Of a stretch of DNA of 64,000 bases, positions 44,370 to 53,701 are shown in pieces (within the stretch, counting starts at the first letter, position 1; every line of letters begins with the position of its first letter). The DNA comes from Gp6-AA40 sp036742665 (GTDB taxonomy: Bacteria > Acidobacteriota > Vicinamibacteria > Vicinamibacterales > UBA2999): contig DAINQP010000004.1 in the NCBI GenBank assembly GCA_036742665.1, positions 1 to 64,000 of the forward strand, given 5' to 3'. Under the pieces are notes generated by a model. The model worked only from the letters and a program-made list of their open reading frames with translations. It was not told the origin of the DNA and did no database searches. Made by a program: the position numbers and the translations under genes.

Positions 44370-44999
44370 TCATCGTGGCAACGCGGGTTCAGCGATGATG
44401 CCTGTGGCGAGAACGGCCGGCGCGCTCTGCTGCGGTTCCATCTGATAGCCGTACACGAACTGCTTGAACTCAGGGTGCAGAAAATCGGCGCCGAACTTGA
44501 ACTGTTTCATCTCTTTGAATGCCTGCTCAGCGCCCCATTTGTCGTGAGTTATGCGATAGACCGCCGTCATGACACCCGTACGATGTCGCCCGCCAGCGCA
44601 GTGCACATAGACCGGCTGGTTCGCCGGGTCGTTGACCAGTTTCAAAAATGAAGCGAGCTGTTCTCTGGTCGGCGCCACGCGGGTGGTCATGCCGATGCGC
44701 TTGAACTTCATGCCGGCTGCCTCGACGAGCTTTTGCTCGGCGGGATCGAACTCGCGCTGAAGATCGATGACCGTCTTCACGCCGAGCGCCGCGAGATCGG
44801 TGTAGTCGCGGCCGGTCGGCTGGGCTCCGCGGAAGTAGTTCGCGTTGACCTCGCCAAAGTTGTCGATGTGAATCCGCGTGCGTGACGCGCTGGCGCCAGT
44901 GGATGTGGTTTTGTCGGCGGCGGCAGTACCGACGACTGGCGACAGCGCAAGCGCCGAGGTTAAAGCGAACGACAGCACAGCTCTCTGGACGTGGCCCAT
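44370..44999 (-). CDS. Exported dual-specificity protein phosphatase-like protein
   Basis: A 209-aa protein with a signal peptide (AVLSFALTSALALSPVVGTAAA) and a cysteine-phosphatase signature HCAGGRHRTG (HCxxGxxR), the loop that forms phosphocysteine. Upstream is NYFRGAQPTGRDYTDLAALGVKTVIDL, typical of the DSP/tyrosine phosphatase-like fold seen in bacterial 'DUF442/beta-lactamase' phosphatases. ATG 44999 is chosen over upstream starts. The extracytoplasmic location implies an exported or lipid substrate. Confidence 0.82.
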   Translation of the reverse strand: MGHVQRAVLSFALTSALALSPVVGTAAADKTTSTGASASRTRIHIDNFGEVNANYFRGAQPTGRDYTDLAALGVKTVIDLQREFDPAEQKLVEAAGMKFKRIGMTTRVAPTREQLASFLKLVNDPANQPVYVHCAGGRHRTGVMTAVYRITHDKWGAEQAFKEMKQFKFGADFLHPEFKQFVYGYQMEPQQSAPAVLATGIIAEPALPR

Positions 45000-45253
45000 G
45001 GGACACCTTCGATCGTATTGAGTTCGAGCTCTGACGCGGCTGCGTCGGTTCATGGCCCTAACGGGCAACTGCAGTGCCATGTGTTCTTGTGACGTTCGAT
45101 GCACGGTTCGTGGTTTGTATAGCCGAGCCGTGCTACGGATGCCGTGAATTTTCCGCGTCGCAGCGACAAGGAAGACAACTCGGCTGCTGTGGCACTGCCT
45201 TAATTGTCATCGTGCGTTCATGGATATGTCCGTACCATGACGATGGAGGCACG
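45000..45253. other. Divergent promoter region between DSP-like and PAP2 genes
   Basis: About 254 bp with no recognisable gene or repeat. It probably contains the promoters of both divergent phosphatase genes. Confidence 0.4.
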
Positions 45254-46063
45254 ATGCGCGCGAGATGGGCCGCACGAGTGATGTTGGCGCTGGTGGTGGC
45301 CACGACTCAGGCCGCCGCTCAAACGCCGGAACCACCACCAACGGAATCCGCACAAGGCGGACAGGACACAGTGCCGCCCGTTGAGCACACCGGCTGGAAG
45401 ACGCTGATCAAGGACACGGGCCGAGACTTTGTGGCGTTTCCACGACGCAAATCCACATGGGTCCTGCTCGCGGGCGGAGGCGTCGCGGCGCTCGCGGTCC
45501 ATCCGGCTGACGACTATGTCCAGAGCCACATCCTCGGGAACGACGCCGCCGACAAATTCTTCAAACCCGGCAAGATCATTGGGGGCGCGCCGTTTCAGTT
45601 CGGTGTGTCCGTGGGGTTGTGGGCGGTCGGACGCTACATCGTTCCGGCGAAGGACGGGTCGCGTACCAACAAGCTCTCGCATCTCGGGTTCGACCTGATG
45701 CGCGCGCAAATCGTCTCGCAGGCATTGGTCCAGGGCATCAAATACACGGCGCAGCGCGATCGGCCGACCGGTGAGTGCTGCGCCTTTCCCTCTGGTCATG
45801 CCGCCACCGCATTTGCAGCTGCGTCAGTCGTCGAGCGGCATTTCGGCTATCGCGCATCGTGGCCGGCGCTGCTGGCAGCGAGTTATGTCGGCGCCTCGAG
45901 GCTGGTCGAGAACCGCCACTGGTTGAGTGACGTCGTCTTTGGTGCGGCTCTGGGCGAAGCCGTTGGATGGACGATTGTCGGACGTCATGGCCGATCGGAG
46001 TACGCCTTGCAGCCCGTGCCTGTGCCCGGGGGGATGATGGTGGCGCTCGTGCGAACGCCGTGA
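45254..46063 (+). CDS. Exported PAP2-family phosphatase (second copy)
   Basis: A 269-aa paralogue of the PAP2 gene at 28.3 kb. It has a signal peptide (VMLALVVATTQAAAQ) and all three catalytic motifs: YTAQRDRP (K/RxxxxxxRP type), FPSGHAATAFAAA and SRLVENRHWLSDV. ATG 45254 follows GGAGG-like sequence. Its divergent neighbour is a secreted DSP-like phosphatase. The substrate may be phosphatidate, undecaprenyl pyrophosphate or a small phosphoester. Confidence 0.9.
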   Translation: MRARWAARVMLALVVATTQAAAQTPEPPPTESAQGGQDTVPPVEHTGWKTLIKDTGRDFVAFPRRKSTWVLLAGGGVAALAVHPADDYVQSHILGNDAADKFFKPGKIIGGAPFQFGVSVGLWAVGRYIVPAKDGSRTNKLSHLGFDLMRAQIVSQALVQGIKYTAQRDRPTGECCAFPSGHAATAFAAASVVERHFGYRASWPALLAASYVGASRLVENRHWLSDVVFGAALGEAVGWTIVGRHGRSEYALQPVPVPGGMMVALVRTP

Positions 46064-46125
46064 CTCCCGATCCACTCAGTCCGCGACTCCGGGTGTATTC
46101 TGGCCCCGGATAACCACTCGGACTT

Positions 46126-46809
46126 ATGCGCATCCTCCTCGTGGAAGACGAGCCGCGTGCGGCGCAGATGCTGGCGAGAGGTCTTCGCGAACAGACGTAT
46201 GCCGTCGATGTCGCGGGCGACGGCGACGAGGCGCTCTACCACGCGTCGATCACTGACTACGACGCGGTGATCCTCGACGTCATGCTGCCGCGGCGCGACG
46301 GGTTCAGCGTGTGTCAGCAGCTGCGTGCGTCGGGCTCCACGGTTCCGGTCCTGATGTTGACGGCCCGCGACGAGATTGAGTCGCGCATCGAGGGTCTGGA
46401 TATCGGCGCCGACGATTACGTCACCAAGCCATTCGACTTCGGCGAGCTGCTCGCCCGCCTGCGCGCGTTGACCCGCCGCGGCCATCGGCCGCTGACCCCG
46501 CATCGCCTCACCGTTGGTCCGCTGGAGATCGACACGCGCGCGCGTCGCGTGACTCGTTCGGGAACGGTGCTCGAGCTCACCTCGCGCGAGTACGCACTGC
46601 TCGAGTTCTTGATGCTCAACGCTGGCGCGGTCGTCGGGCGCGCGCTCATCGCGGAGCACGTGTGGGACAACGACTACGAGCCGCTGTCGAACGTCATCGA
46701 TGTGTATATTCAGCGATTGCGCCGCAAGATCGAACGGCCGGGCACGCGCGCACTGCTGGTCACGCGGCGCGGCGAAGGCTACATGATCGAGACGGGCGAC
46801 GCGACGTGA
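46126..46809 (+). CDS. OmpR-family response regulator
   Basis: A 227-aa regulator: receiver with VEDEPRA, phospho-acceptor Asp51 in LDVMLPR, LTARD and VTKPFDF, then a winged helix (EYALLEFLMLNAGAVVGRALIAEHVWDNDYE, IDVYIQRLRRKIE), QseB/CusR-like. It overlaps the kinase gene by 4 bp. The RND efflux operon lies just downstream in the opposite direction, so this pair is the likely regulator of that pump; this is inference from position. Confidence 0.93.
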   Translation: MRILLVEDEPRAAQMLARGLREQTYAVDVAGDGDEALYHASITDYDAVILDVMLPRRDGFSVCQQLRASGSTVPVLMLTARDEIESRIEGLDIGADDYVTKPFDFGELLARLRALTRRGHRPLTPHRLTVGPLEIDTRARRVTRSGTVLELTSREYALLEFLMLNAGAVVGRALIAEHVWDNDYEPLSNVIDVYIQRLRRKIERPGTRALLVTRRGEGYMIETGDAT

Positions 46810-48260
46810 GCTTGTCCATCCGCGCACGCCTGTCGTTGTCCTATTCGGCGCTCGTCCTCGCGGTCCTGGCGACCGCGACTGTGGTCATCGCCGGTATCGA
46901 ATCGCGGAGCAGTCTGGCCCGCCTTGACGCGGAGCTGCAGCGTCTCAACCTGACCCTCGGCGCCGTCATGCTCAACGAATTTGGCGAGGGTCTCGATTTG
47001 TCCGGTGCGGCACTGGAAGCGAGCTCCGAGGTGGTCACTCCGGGACGCATTCTGCTGATCGCAAAAGAGGACGGATCAATCGTGCGAGCGTGGGGTGGCA
47101 CGGTCCCCTCGTCCTGGCATCCGGATGTCGCATCGCCAAACGCCGCTGCCTCGTCAGTGACACTGAACGGCGCGAACTATCGAACGGCCGCACGCCGCGT
47201 CGTCGCGGACGGGCGCCACGCCTTTGTGGTCGTGGTCCTGGCCGCGATGGCGCCCCTCGAAGAAGATCGGCGCGAACTGTTCGGCACACTGAGCGTCGGC
47301 ATCGCCGCTGCGCTGATGGTCGCTGTACTTGGCGGCTTGCTGATTGGGAAGCTCGCACTGCGTCCGCTCTCGGCGATGGCCGAACAGGCTGCCGCGCTCG
47401 GCGAACGCAATTTCACAACACGACTGGCCGCTCCTAATCCCCGCGACGAGCTCGGCCGGCTCGCATCAGCATTCAACGGACTGCTTGGCCGGCTGTTATC
47501 GGTGCTGTCATCGCAACGCCAATTCATGGCTGACGCCTCGCATCAGCTGCGCACACCAGTGTCGGTGTTGCGAACCACCGCCGATGTGACGCTTCGTCAG
47601 CCGCATCGGCCCGAACACGATTACCGTGAGGCGATCACCATCGCTGCCGAGCAAGCCGTCCGGCTGACCAAGCTGGTGGACGCGATGTTCGTGTTGTCAC
47701 GGGCGGAAGCGGGTGGCCGCACGCTCCGCCCCGAACCGGTGTATCTCGACGAGATTGTTGCGGACTGCGTTCGCGAGCTGAGTGTGATCGCCGCGGAGCG
47801 AGGCGTGCGAGTGGTCGCGATAGGCGACACCGACGTGCCTTTTGTTGGCGATGACGACTGCCTGCGGCAGTTGTTCACGAATCTGTTGGACAACGCGTCC
47901 GCGCACACACGCGCCGGCGGTCTCGTGACCGCCGATACTCACGTTGCTGAACACCAGATTCGCGTGCGTATCACCGATCAAGGCGAAGGGATCCCGACCG
48001 CCGATCGCGAGAGAATCTTCGAACGGTTCACCCGACTCGATCAACGACGTCCAGGTGCCGGCCTCGGACTCCCGATTGCGCGGTGGATGGCCGAAGCGCA
48101 TGGCGGCACGCTCGAACTCGATTCGTCCAGCAGCGAGGGCAGTGTGTTCGTCGTGACGCTGCCGCGCGCGGTCCGAGCTGACGCCACGCCAGCGCGATCT
48201 GACGCTCAGGGATTCGCCATCCCGACAACGGGCACACTGAAGGAATCGGGCACCGGCTGA
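46806..48260 (+). CDS. Sensor histidine kinase partner (CusS/QseC-like)
   Basis: A 484-aa sensor kinase starting at GTG 46806 (overlapping the regulator stop). TM1 (SALVLAVLATATVVIAGI), a periplasmic domain of roughly 130 residues, TM2 (AALMVAVLGGLLIGKLAL), HAMP, HisKA (FMADASHQLRTPVSVLRTTADV, phospho-acceptor His) and HATPase_c (LLDNASAHT, DQGEGIP, GAGLGLPIARWM). Metal or drug sensing cannot be read from the sensor domain. Confidence 0.92.
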   Translation: MSLSIRARLSLSYSALVLAVLATATVVIAGIESRSSLARLDAELQRLNLTLGAVMLNEFGEGLDLSGAALEASSEVVTPGRILLIAKEDGSIVRAWGGTVPSSWHPDVASPNAAASSVTLNGANYRTAARRVVADGRHAFVVVVLAAMAPLEEDRRELFGTLSVGIAAALMVAVLGGLLIGKLALRPLSAMAEQAAALGERNFTTRLAAPNPRDELGRLASAFNGLLGRLLSVLSSQRQFMADASHQLRTPVSVLRTTADVTLRQPHRPEHDYREAITIAAEQAVRLTKLVDAMFVLSRAEAGGRTLRPEPVYLDEIVADCVRELSVIAAERGVRVVAIGDTDVPFVGDDDCLRQLFTNLLDNASAHTRAGGLVTADTHVAEHQIRVRITDQGEGIPTADRERIFERFTRLDQRRPGAGLGLPIARWMAEAHGGTLELDSSSSEGSVFVVTLPRAVRADATPARSDAQGFAIPTTGTLKESGTG

Positions 48261-48289
48261 GGCTTGACGAGCGCTTTCCTTCGCAGCCT

Positions 48290-51200
48290 CTACGTCCTTT
48301 CCGGCCGGCGACGCCTTCGATGAAACACTGAATACAGCCCGGGGATCGCCAGTAGCGTCACTGGTGTCGAGAGCGTGAGGCCGCCAATCACTGCCAGGGC
48401 CAGCGGCTTCTGCAATTCAGCGCCCGCGCCCAGTCCGAACGCGAGCGGCAGCAGGCCGAATAGCGTGCAGCAGGTCGTCATGAGAATCGGCCGCAGCCGG
48501 ATTCGACCCGCGTGCGCAATCGCCTCGTCGAACGGCTCGCCGCGTTCGTGCAGATGTTCTGAGACGTCGAGCAGCATGATGCCGTTCTTCACGACGAGGC
48601 CGATCAACAGAATCAGGCCCATCGCAGCGGTGACGTTCAGCTCCGTTCCCGTCAACGCCAGCGGCAGGAACGCGCCGCCGAGCGAGAGGGGAGCGGCGAG
48701 CAGGATCAGCGTGGCCGGAAGCCACGCGCGGAAATGGACGATGAGAATAGTGAAAACCAGCACGACCGCCAGCCCACACACCATCAGCAATTCACGAAAC
48801 GCCTGCTGCTGCGACTCACGCTGGCCACCGATCTCGTAGGTGTAGCCAACCGGTAACTTGAGATCCTTCAAGCGCGATTGAATCTCGTTGACGGCACTTC
48901 CCATATCGCGCCGCTCGAGACGGGCGGAGACGAGCGCCATTTGCCGGAGGTTCTCGCGCAGCAACTCCGCCTGGCCGTTGGCGCGCGTCGTGTGCGCCAG
49001 GCTCGACAGCGGCACGAGACCACCTTCGCTGGTTCGGATGAGCGTCTCCGGCAACCGAGTGGGATCGAATCTGAACGTGTCTTCCAGACGAACGCGAACC
49101 GGGACGCGGCGATCGAGGAGACGAAGGTCGGTTGGCACATCACCGAGCCATGACGCCGACATCTGCTGGCCGACCTGCTCCACCGTCAGTCCCACGCGGG
49201 CTGCGGCCACCGGATCGATCTGCCAGGTGACTTCAGGATTACCGCGCTGCATGCCGACAACGTCGACGACGCCGCTGACCTTCTCGAGCAACTGTTCGAC
49301 GGAGTCGGCAATGCGCTCGAGCGCGTCGGGATCGTCGCCGAATACCTTGACTTCGATCGGCGTCGGCGCACCTTCGAGGTCGCCGAGCATGTCCTGCAGC
49401 AGCTGGACGAACTCGATCTCGGCGAGCGGTGCCGCCTCGTGCAAAGAGGGACGCATCGCCGAAATGATGTCCTCCGAGGATCGATCGCGCTGGTCGCGCG
49501 GCTTCAGCCGGACGAGGATGTCGCCGGAATTCTGCGCGGTCGCGAACAGACCCAACTCCGATCCAGTCCGTCGTGAGTACGACGCCACGTCGGGAACACC
49601 GGCGATGACGCGTTCCATCGCCCGCACCTGCCGGTCTGTTTCCTCGAGCGAGGAGCCCGCCGGCGTCAGGTAGTCGATCACGAACCCGCCTTCATCAGCC
49701 TTGGGCAGGAAGCCGGTGCCCACCGAGTAGAACCCGATGACGCTTGCCGCGGCGAGGATTACCGCCAGCAAGATGGCTGCGACGGGCCGTTTCACGATCG
49801 TCGTCAAGGCACGAGCGTATGTCTGCGTCAGCCTCGTCTCAGCGCCTCCAGGCTGCCGTTTCATATGGTGACGACGAAATGCCCATCGCGCCATCATCGG
49901 CACTACCGTGATCGAGAGCGCAAGCGATAGCAGGACCGCCACAGCAAGACTCGTAGAGAGCGCACGGAAAAACTGACCGATGACTCCGGACAGCAGGCCA
50001 AGCGGCATGAAGACGACGACCGTCGTCAGCGTCGAGCTCACCAGCGGTCCCATCAACTGCTGCACGGCGTCGATGACGGTCTCGTCGCCTTCCGACGCCC
50101 GCCGGTGGATGTTCTCGACCACCACCACGGCATCGTCAATGACCAGGCCGATGGCGACGGCGAGTCCGCCCATCGACATCAGGTTGATCGAACCGTGGAA
50201 GAGCCGCAGGAACACGAACGTCGGGATGACCGCAAGCGGCAGCGTAGATGCGGCAATCAGCGTCAGCCGGACGTCGCGGAGGAACAGAATCAAGACTACG
50301 ACGGCGAGGACGCCGCCGATGAGAATGGCGTCGCGCACGTTGGCGATCGCGGCGCTGACGAATTCGGCGAGGTCATAGACCTTGGTCAACCGGATGCCCG
50401 AGGGCAACGACGTCGCGAGCGTCGCCAGGGCGGCATCGACGCCTTGCTTGACGGCCAGGATGTTGGCTTCGATCTGCTGAGAGATGCTGATCGAGATTGC
50501 GTCGCGGCCGTTGCCGGTGATGAGCAGCGTGCGATCGGGTGAACCCGGCGTGACGCGTCCGATATCCGACACGCGAATGGTCGCGCCGTTCTTCACCACC
50601 ACCGGCGCGTCGGCGATCTGTTCGGCAGACTGCCATAGACCTGAGGCGAGCGACAGGTGCTGCTGCCCGGACTGTGGAAAGCGGCCGACCGGGAGCAGCT
50701 GGTTCTGGGCCTTCAGCGCATCAGCGACATCGACCACTGATAGACCGGCGGCTGACAGCCGCGTCGGATCGAGCGCCACCTCGATCTCACGAGAGTCGCT
50801 GGCCAGTACTTCGATGCGTCCCGCACCGGGGACGCGCGCGAGCTCGGGCTTGACGACATAGGTCGCGAAGTCGTTCAAGTCCGGTGTCGGGAGCGATCCC
50901 GTCATGCTCAGGATCAAGATCGGGAACACCGCAGGGGTCAGCCGCTCGACCGTCAGATCGAGGTCGGTCGGCAGTTCTCCGCGCGCCTCTGCGAGACGGT
51001 TCTGTACCTGCTGCAGCGCCACGATCATGTCGGTCGCCGGATCGAATTGTGCCGAGATCTCGGCGGCGCCGCGAATGCTGCGCGAACGGACGCGGCGAAT
51101 GCCTGGCACTTCCATCACCGCGGTTTCGATCGGACGCGTGACGGTCAGCGTCATCGACTGCGGCGGCAGTGTTCCGCTGCGAGCGATGATCACGATGCGC

Positions 51201-51328
51201 GGAAACTGCAGTGGGGGATAGATGCCACTGGGCAAGGTGAAGGCGGCAATCGCACCGGCAACCACCAGCGCGAACGTCACGAGCAGCGCGGCCCGTGAAT
51301 GCCTGGCGGCGACAGCGGCAACGCTCAT
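48290..51328 (-). CDS. RND efflux permease (HAE-type)
   Basis: A 1012-aa resistance-nodulation-division inner-membrane pump with the usual twelve helices and two large periplasmic loops. The proton-relay stretch GLVIDDAVVVVENI matches AcrB/MdtB-type drug pumps rather than the CzcA pattern IVDGAVI, so metal export is less likely. The N-terminal helix is preceded by SVAAVAARHSRAALLV. It overlaps the adaptor gene by 4 bp. The pump takes substrate from periplasm or membrane and passes it to the TolC-like channel. Confidence 0.93.
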   Translation of the reverse strand: MSVAAVAARHSRAALLVTFALVVAGAIAAFTLPSGIYPPLQFPRIVIIARSGTLPPQSMTLTVTRPIETAVMEVPGIRRVRSRSIRGAAEISAQFDPATDMIVALQQVQNRLAEARGELPTDLDLTVERLTPAVFPILILSMTGSLPTPDLNDFATYVVKPELARVPGAGRIEVLASDSREIEVALDPTRLSAAGLSVVDVADALKAQNQLLPVGRFPQSGQQHLSLASGLWQSAEQIADAPVVVKNGATIRVSDIGRVTPGSPDRTLLITGNGRDAISISISQQIEANILAVKQGVDAALATLATSLPSGIRLTKVYDLAEFVSAAIANVRDAILIGGVLAVVVLILFLRDVRLTLIAASTLPLAVIPTFVFLRLFHGSINLMSMGGLAVAIGLVIDDAVVVVENIHRRASEGDETVIDAVQQLMGPLVSSTLTTVVVFMPLGLLSGVIGQFFRALSTSLAVAVLLSLALSITVVPMMARWAFRRHHMKRQPGGAETRLTQTYARALTTIVKRPVAAILLAVILAAASVIGFYSVGTGFLPKADEGGFVIDYLTPAGSSLEETDRQVRAMERVIAGVPDVASYSRRTGSELGLFATAQNSGDILVRLKPRDQRDRSSEDIISAMRPSLHEAAPLAEIEFVQLLQDMLGDLEGAPTPIEVKVFGDDPDALERIADSVEQLLEKVSGVVDVVGMQRGNPEVTWQIDPVAAARVGLTVEQVGQQMSASWLGDVPTDLRLLDRRVPVRVRLEDTFRFDPTRLPETLIRTSEGGLVPLSSLAHTTRANGQAELLRENLRQMALVSARLERRDMGSAVNEIQSRLKDLKLPVGYTYEIGGQRESQQQAFRELLMVCGLAVVLVFTILIVHFRAWLPATLILLAAPLSLGGAFLPLALTGTELNVTAAMGLILLIGLVVKNGIMLLDVSEHLHERGEPFDEAIAHAGRIRLRPILMTTCCTLFGLLPLAFGLGAGAELQKPLALAVIGGLTLSTPVTLLAIPGLYSVFHRRRRRPERT

Positions 51329-52422
51329 TTCTCGTCTCGGGCTGCGAGCGTGACCTTCGCGCCATCGGGAAGGCCGTTCTGCCCGGATGTGATCACCATC
51401 TCGCCCAGTTTGACGCCGCTGATGATCTCGACGCGGCCGCCGTTCTCAATTCCGATCTTCACCTCGCGCCGCTTCGCGGTCTCGTTCTCGACCACGAAGA
51501 CCGCATTCTCCTCGCCCTCGCGCACGATGGCCGATGCCGGAACGAGCACCGCGTTCATATGCGTGTCGGTCTCGATGCCGACCTGCACCGGCGTACCGAC
51601 CGGGTAACGAGTCGGTTTCGCGAAGGCGATCCGAACCGCGACGGTGGCCGTCCCGGGTTGGACGGCTGCAGGTCGCGCCACGACTTTCAGGCTGTTGTCA
51701 CCCGCGCTTGCCGGTGCGTCAACGATCCGCGCCGGTGCACCAACCCTGATACTCAGCGAGTCCAGGATTGGTACGGATGCGATGACTTCGACTCGCCGTG
51801 GATCGACTACGCGAAGGACCGCGTCGGCAGCGGTGGCTTCCACAAGATCGCCCGGGTTATGCGATCGCTTGGCGACGATGCCATCGAACGTGGCACGAAC
51901 GACGCTCCTCGCGGCCATCGCTCCCGCAGCCGTCGTCGCTGCCTGTGCGGCGGCAACGTCCGCTTCTGCATCCGCGATCTCCCTGGTGGCATCTTCGACT
52001 TCCTTGCGCGCCGCGACACCGCGGTCGAACAAGTCTCTCGCCCTGGCGAGGGCGGCGCGCGCGTTCTCGAGCCGTGCCTGCGCGCGCTTGGTTTCTGCAT
52101 CCTGCTTCGACACTTCCGCGGCGGTTGAGGGGATCTCGAATCGTACGAGGACGTCACCGCGCTTCACCGTGTCGCCCTCGGCCTTCGGTATCTCGACGAT
52201 GCGAGCAGGCTCGGGCGCGACGACCAGCAGCTCTGCGCCAGGCGCTGGGGCGACGAGCCCTGTCGCATGCGCTTCGGCGGTAATCGATCCGGTTTCCGCC
52301 GCCATTGCCGTCACCGGGACAACCGTCTCGCTGTCGATTTCTTCCGGTGCGTCTCGATGACACGCGACACCCCAGAAGGTGATGCCGACGATCGCGAGCC
52401 ACGCGGCTGTGCGAGTGATCAT
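51325..52422 (-). CDS. RND periplasmic adaptor (membrane fusion) protein
   Basis: A 365-aa MFP of the HlyD/AcrA family. The N-terminal signal ends in ITFWGVAC, a possible lipobox, so it may be a lipoprotein. The lipoyl/barrel half is followed by a coiled coil rich in Ala/Glu/Arg (KQDAETKRAQARLENARAALARARDLFDR) and a beta-barrel domain (ILDSLSIRVGAPARI). It bridges the pump and the TolC-like channel. Gene order in transcription: TolC-like, adaptor, permease, all overlapping. Confidence 0.92.
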   Translation of the reverse strand: MITRTAAWLAIVGITFWGVACHRDAPEEIDSETVVPVTAMAAETGSITAEAHATGLVAPAPGAELLVVAPEPARIVEIPKAEGDTVKRGDVLVRFEIPSTAAEVSKQDAETKRAQARLENARAALARARDLFDRGVAARKEVEDATREIADAEADVAAAQAATTAAGAMAARSVVRATFDGIVAKRSHNPGDLVEATAADAVLRVVDPRRVEVIASVPILDSLSIRVGAPARIVDAPASAGDNSLKVVARPAAVQPGTATVAVRIAFAKPTRYPVGTPVQVGIETDTHMNAVLVPASAIVREGEENAVFVVENETAKRREVKIGIENGGRVEIISGVKLGEMVITSGQNGLPDGAKVTLAARDEK

Positions 52423-53666
52423 GGCGTAGGCGTTGTAGGCGTCAACGGTGCGCCGACGGCGCGCTCGAGATCTGCGATCGCGTTCTGCAGATCGGCGGCG
52501 GCCTGGATCGATCGCAGCCGCACGTCACGCGACGACTGCACCGCTTGCAGGTAGGCGGCGATGCCGGTTTGACCCAGTCGATAGGCGTCCTCGGCCATGC
52601 GCTCGAGTTCGAGCGCCTGGGGGACGATCTCGTCGCGATACCTGACGAACTGCTGTCGCTGCGATTCAGCGACAGTTGCCGCGGCGGTCACCTCACCGGC
52701 GATGCGCGCCGCGGTGGCCTCGCGTTCGCTCGTCAACTGCGCGAGCGTCGCGTCCTCGAGCCGGACGGCGGCCTGGTGAGTGGTCAAGACCGGAATTGAG
52801 ATCGCCACCGCCGCGCGCCATCCGGTATCGAACTCGGGCTGGGCGACTCTGGTCAGCGTCGCTTCCGGCGTGACGTCCGGTGTTCGCAGCGCATGCGCAA
52901 GCGCGACCCGCGCGCGCTGCTCGTCGATCCGCCGATCGATGGCGAGGAGCTCGGCGCTCGACTGGCGGGCTCTCGCCACCACGGTTTCCACCGACAGCTC
53001 CGGCTCGATGTCCAGTGACGTTTCGACCGGCGTCGGCGCATCGAGGGGAAAGGCGAGCACGGCGTTGAGCCTGGCGCGCGTCGCATCCACCGTGCCGCGA
53101 GCCGCAGTCGCCTGGTTCTCCGCGTCGGACAGCGCCAGTTGCGCTTGCACCACTTCGAGACGCGGGACGCCGCCGGCGTCGAACCGCGCCCGCGCCGCGT
53201 CGCGCGCGCGCTGAGCCAGCATCTGCATGTCGATAAGGAGCGCGAGCCGGTTCTCCGCGATCACTCGCGCGATGAATGCGCGCCGCACGTCGGCGTGTAC
53301 TTCGGCGATCGCGAGGTTCAATTCCGCCTCGCCAGTCTTGATCGCGGCATCCGCGACGGCGATGCGGCGGGCGCGTTTGCCCCCGAGTTCCAGCGGAACA
53401 GCGAGGGTGTAGCCCTCCTTTGGTGTTTCCTTCGAGGCTTCAAAGCGAACCTCAGGATTCAGCCGCTCGGCAGCGACGTCGCGCGACGCGATGTTGATCG
53501 GGCGGCGGAGCCGGGCGGCGATGATACGAGGATTGGCGGTGAGCGCGCGGGTCACCGCGGCGCTGTAGGTCAGGGCCGCCGCCGGCGACTGCCCCTGGTC
53601 TGCGGCCGCAGCGAGAACGGTCGACGCGAACGCGGCGATTGCAAACACCCGGCACGCATGGCGCAC
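52419..53666 (-). CDS. TolC-family outer membrane efflux protein
   Basis: A 415-aa TolC/OEP family channel, signal peptide VFAIAAFASTVLAAAADQ. Two OEP repeats are visible as long helical, Ala/Arg-rich stretches (ARAALSDAENQATAARGTVDATRARL type) separated by beta-strand segments (VRFEASKETPKEGYTLAVPLELGGKRARR). It is first in the operon, with the adaptor and permease overlapping downstream. Only 36 bp separate its start from the next minus-strand gene. Confidence 0.9.
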   Translation of the reverse strand: MRHACRVFAIAAFASTVLAAAADQGQSPAAALTYSAAVTRALTANPRIIAARLRRPINIASRDVAAERLNPEVRFEASKETPKEGYTLAVPLELGGKRARRIAVADAAIKTGEAELNLAIAEVHADVRRAFIARVIAENRLALLIDMQMLAQRARDAARARFDAGGVPRLEVVQAQLALSDAENQATAARGTVDATRARLNAVLAFPLDAPTPVETSLDIEPELSVETVVARARQSSAELLAIDRRIDEQRARVALAHALRTPDVTPEATLTRVAQPEFDTGWRAAVAISIPVLTTHQAAVRLEDATLAQLTSEREATAARIAGEVTAAATVAESQRQQFVRYRDEIVPQALELERMAEDAYRLGQTGIAAYLQAVQSSRDVRLRSIQAAADLQNAIADLERAVGAPLTPTTPTP

Positions 53667-53701
53667 GCGCCAAGCATGCTAGGTGCAAGATGAATATTCG
53701 A

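Noticed and set aside
48290..53666. Annotation as a CzcCBA heavy-metal exporter
   Set aside because: The permease relay motif is IDDAVVVVEN, typical of HAE-type pumps, not DGAVI; no metal-binding His-rich region was seen.
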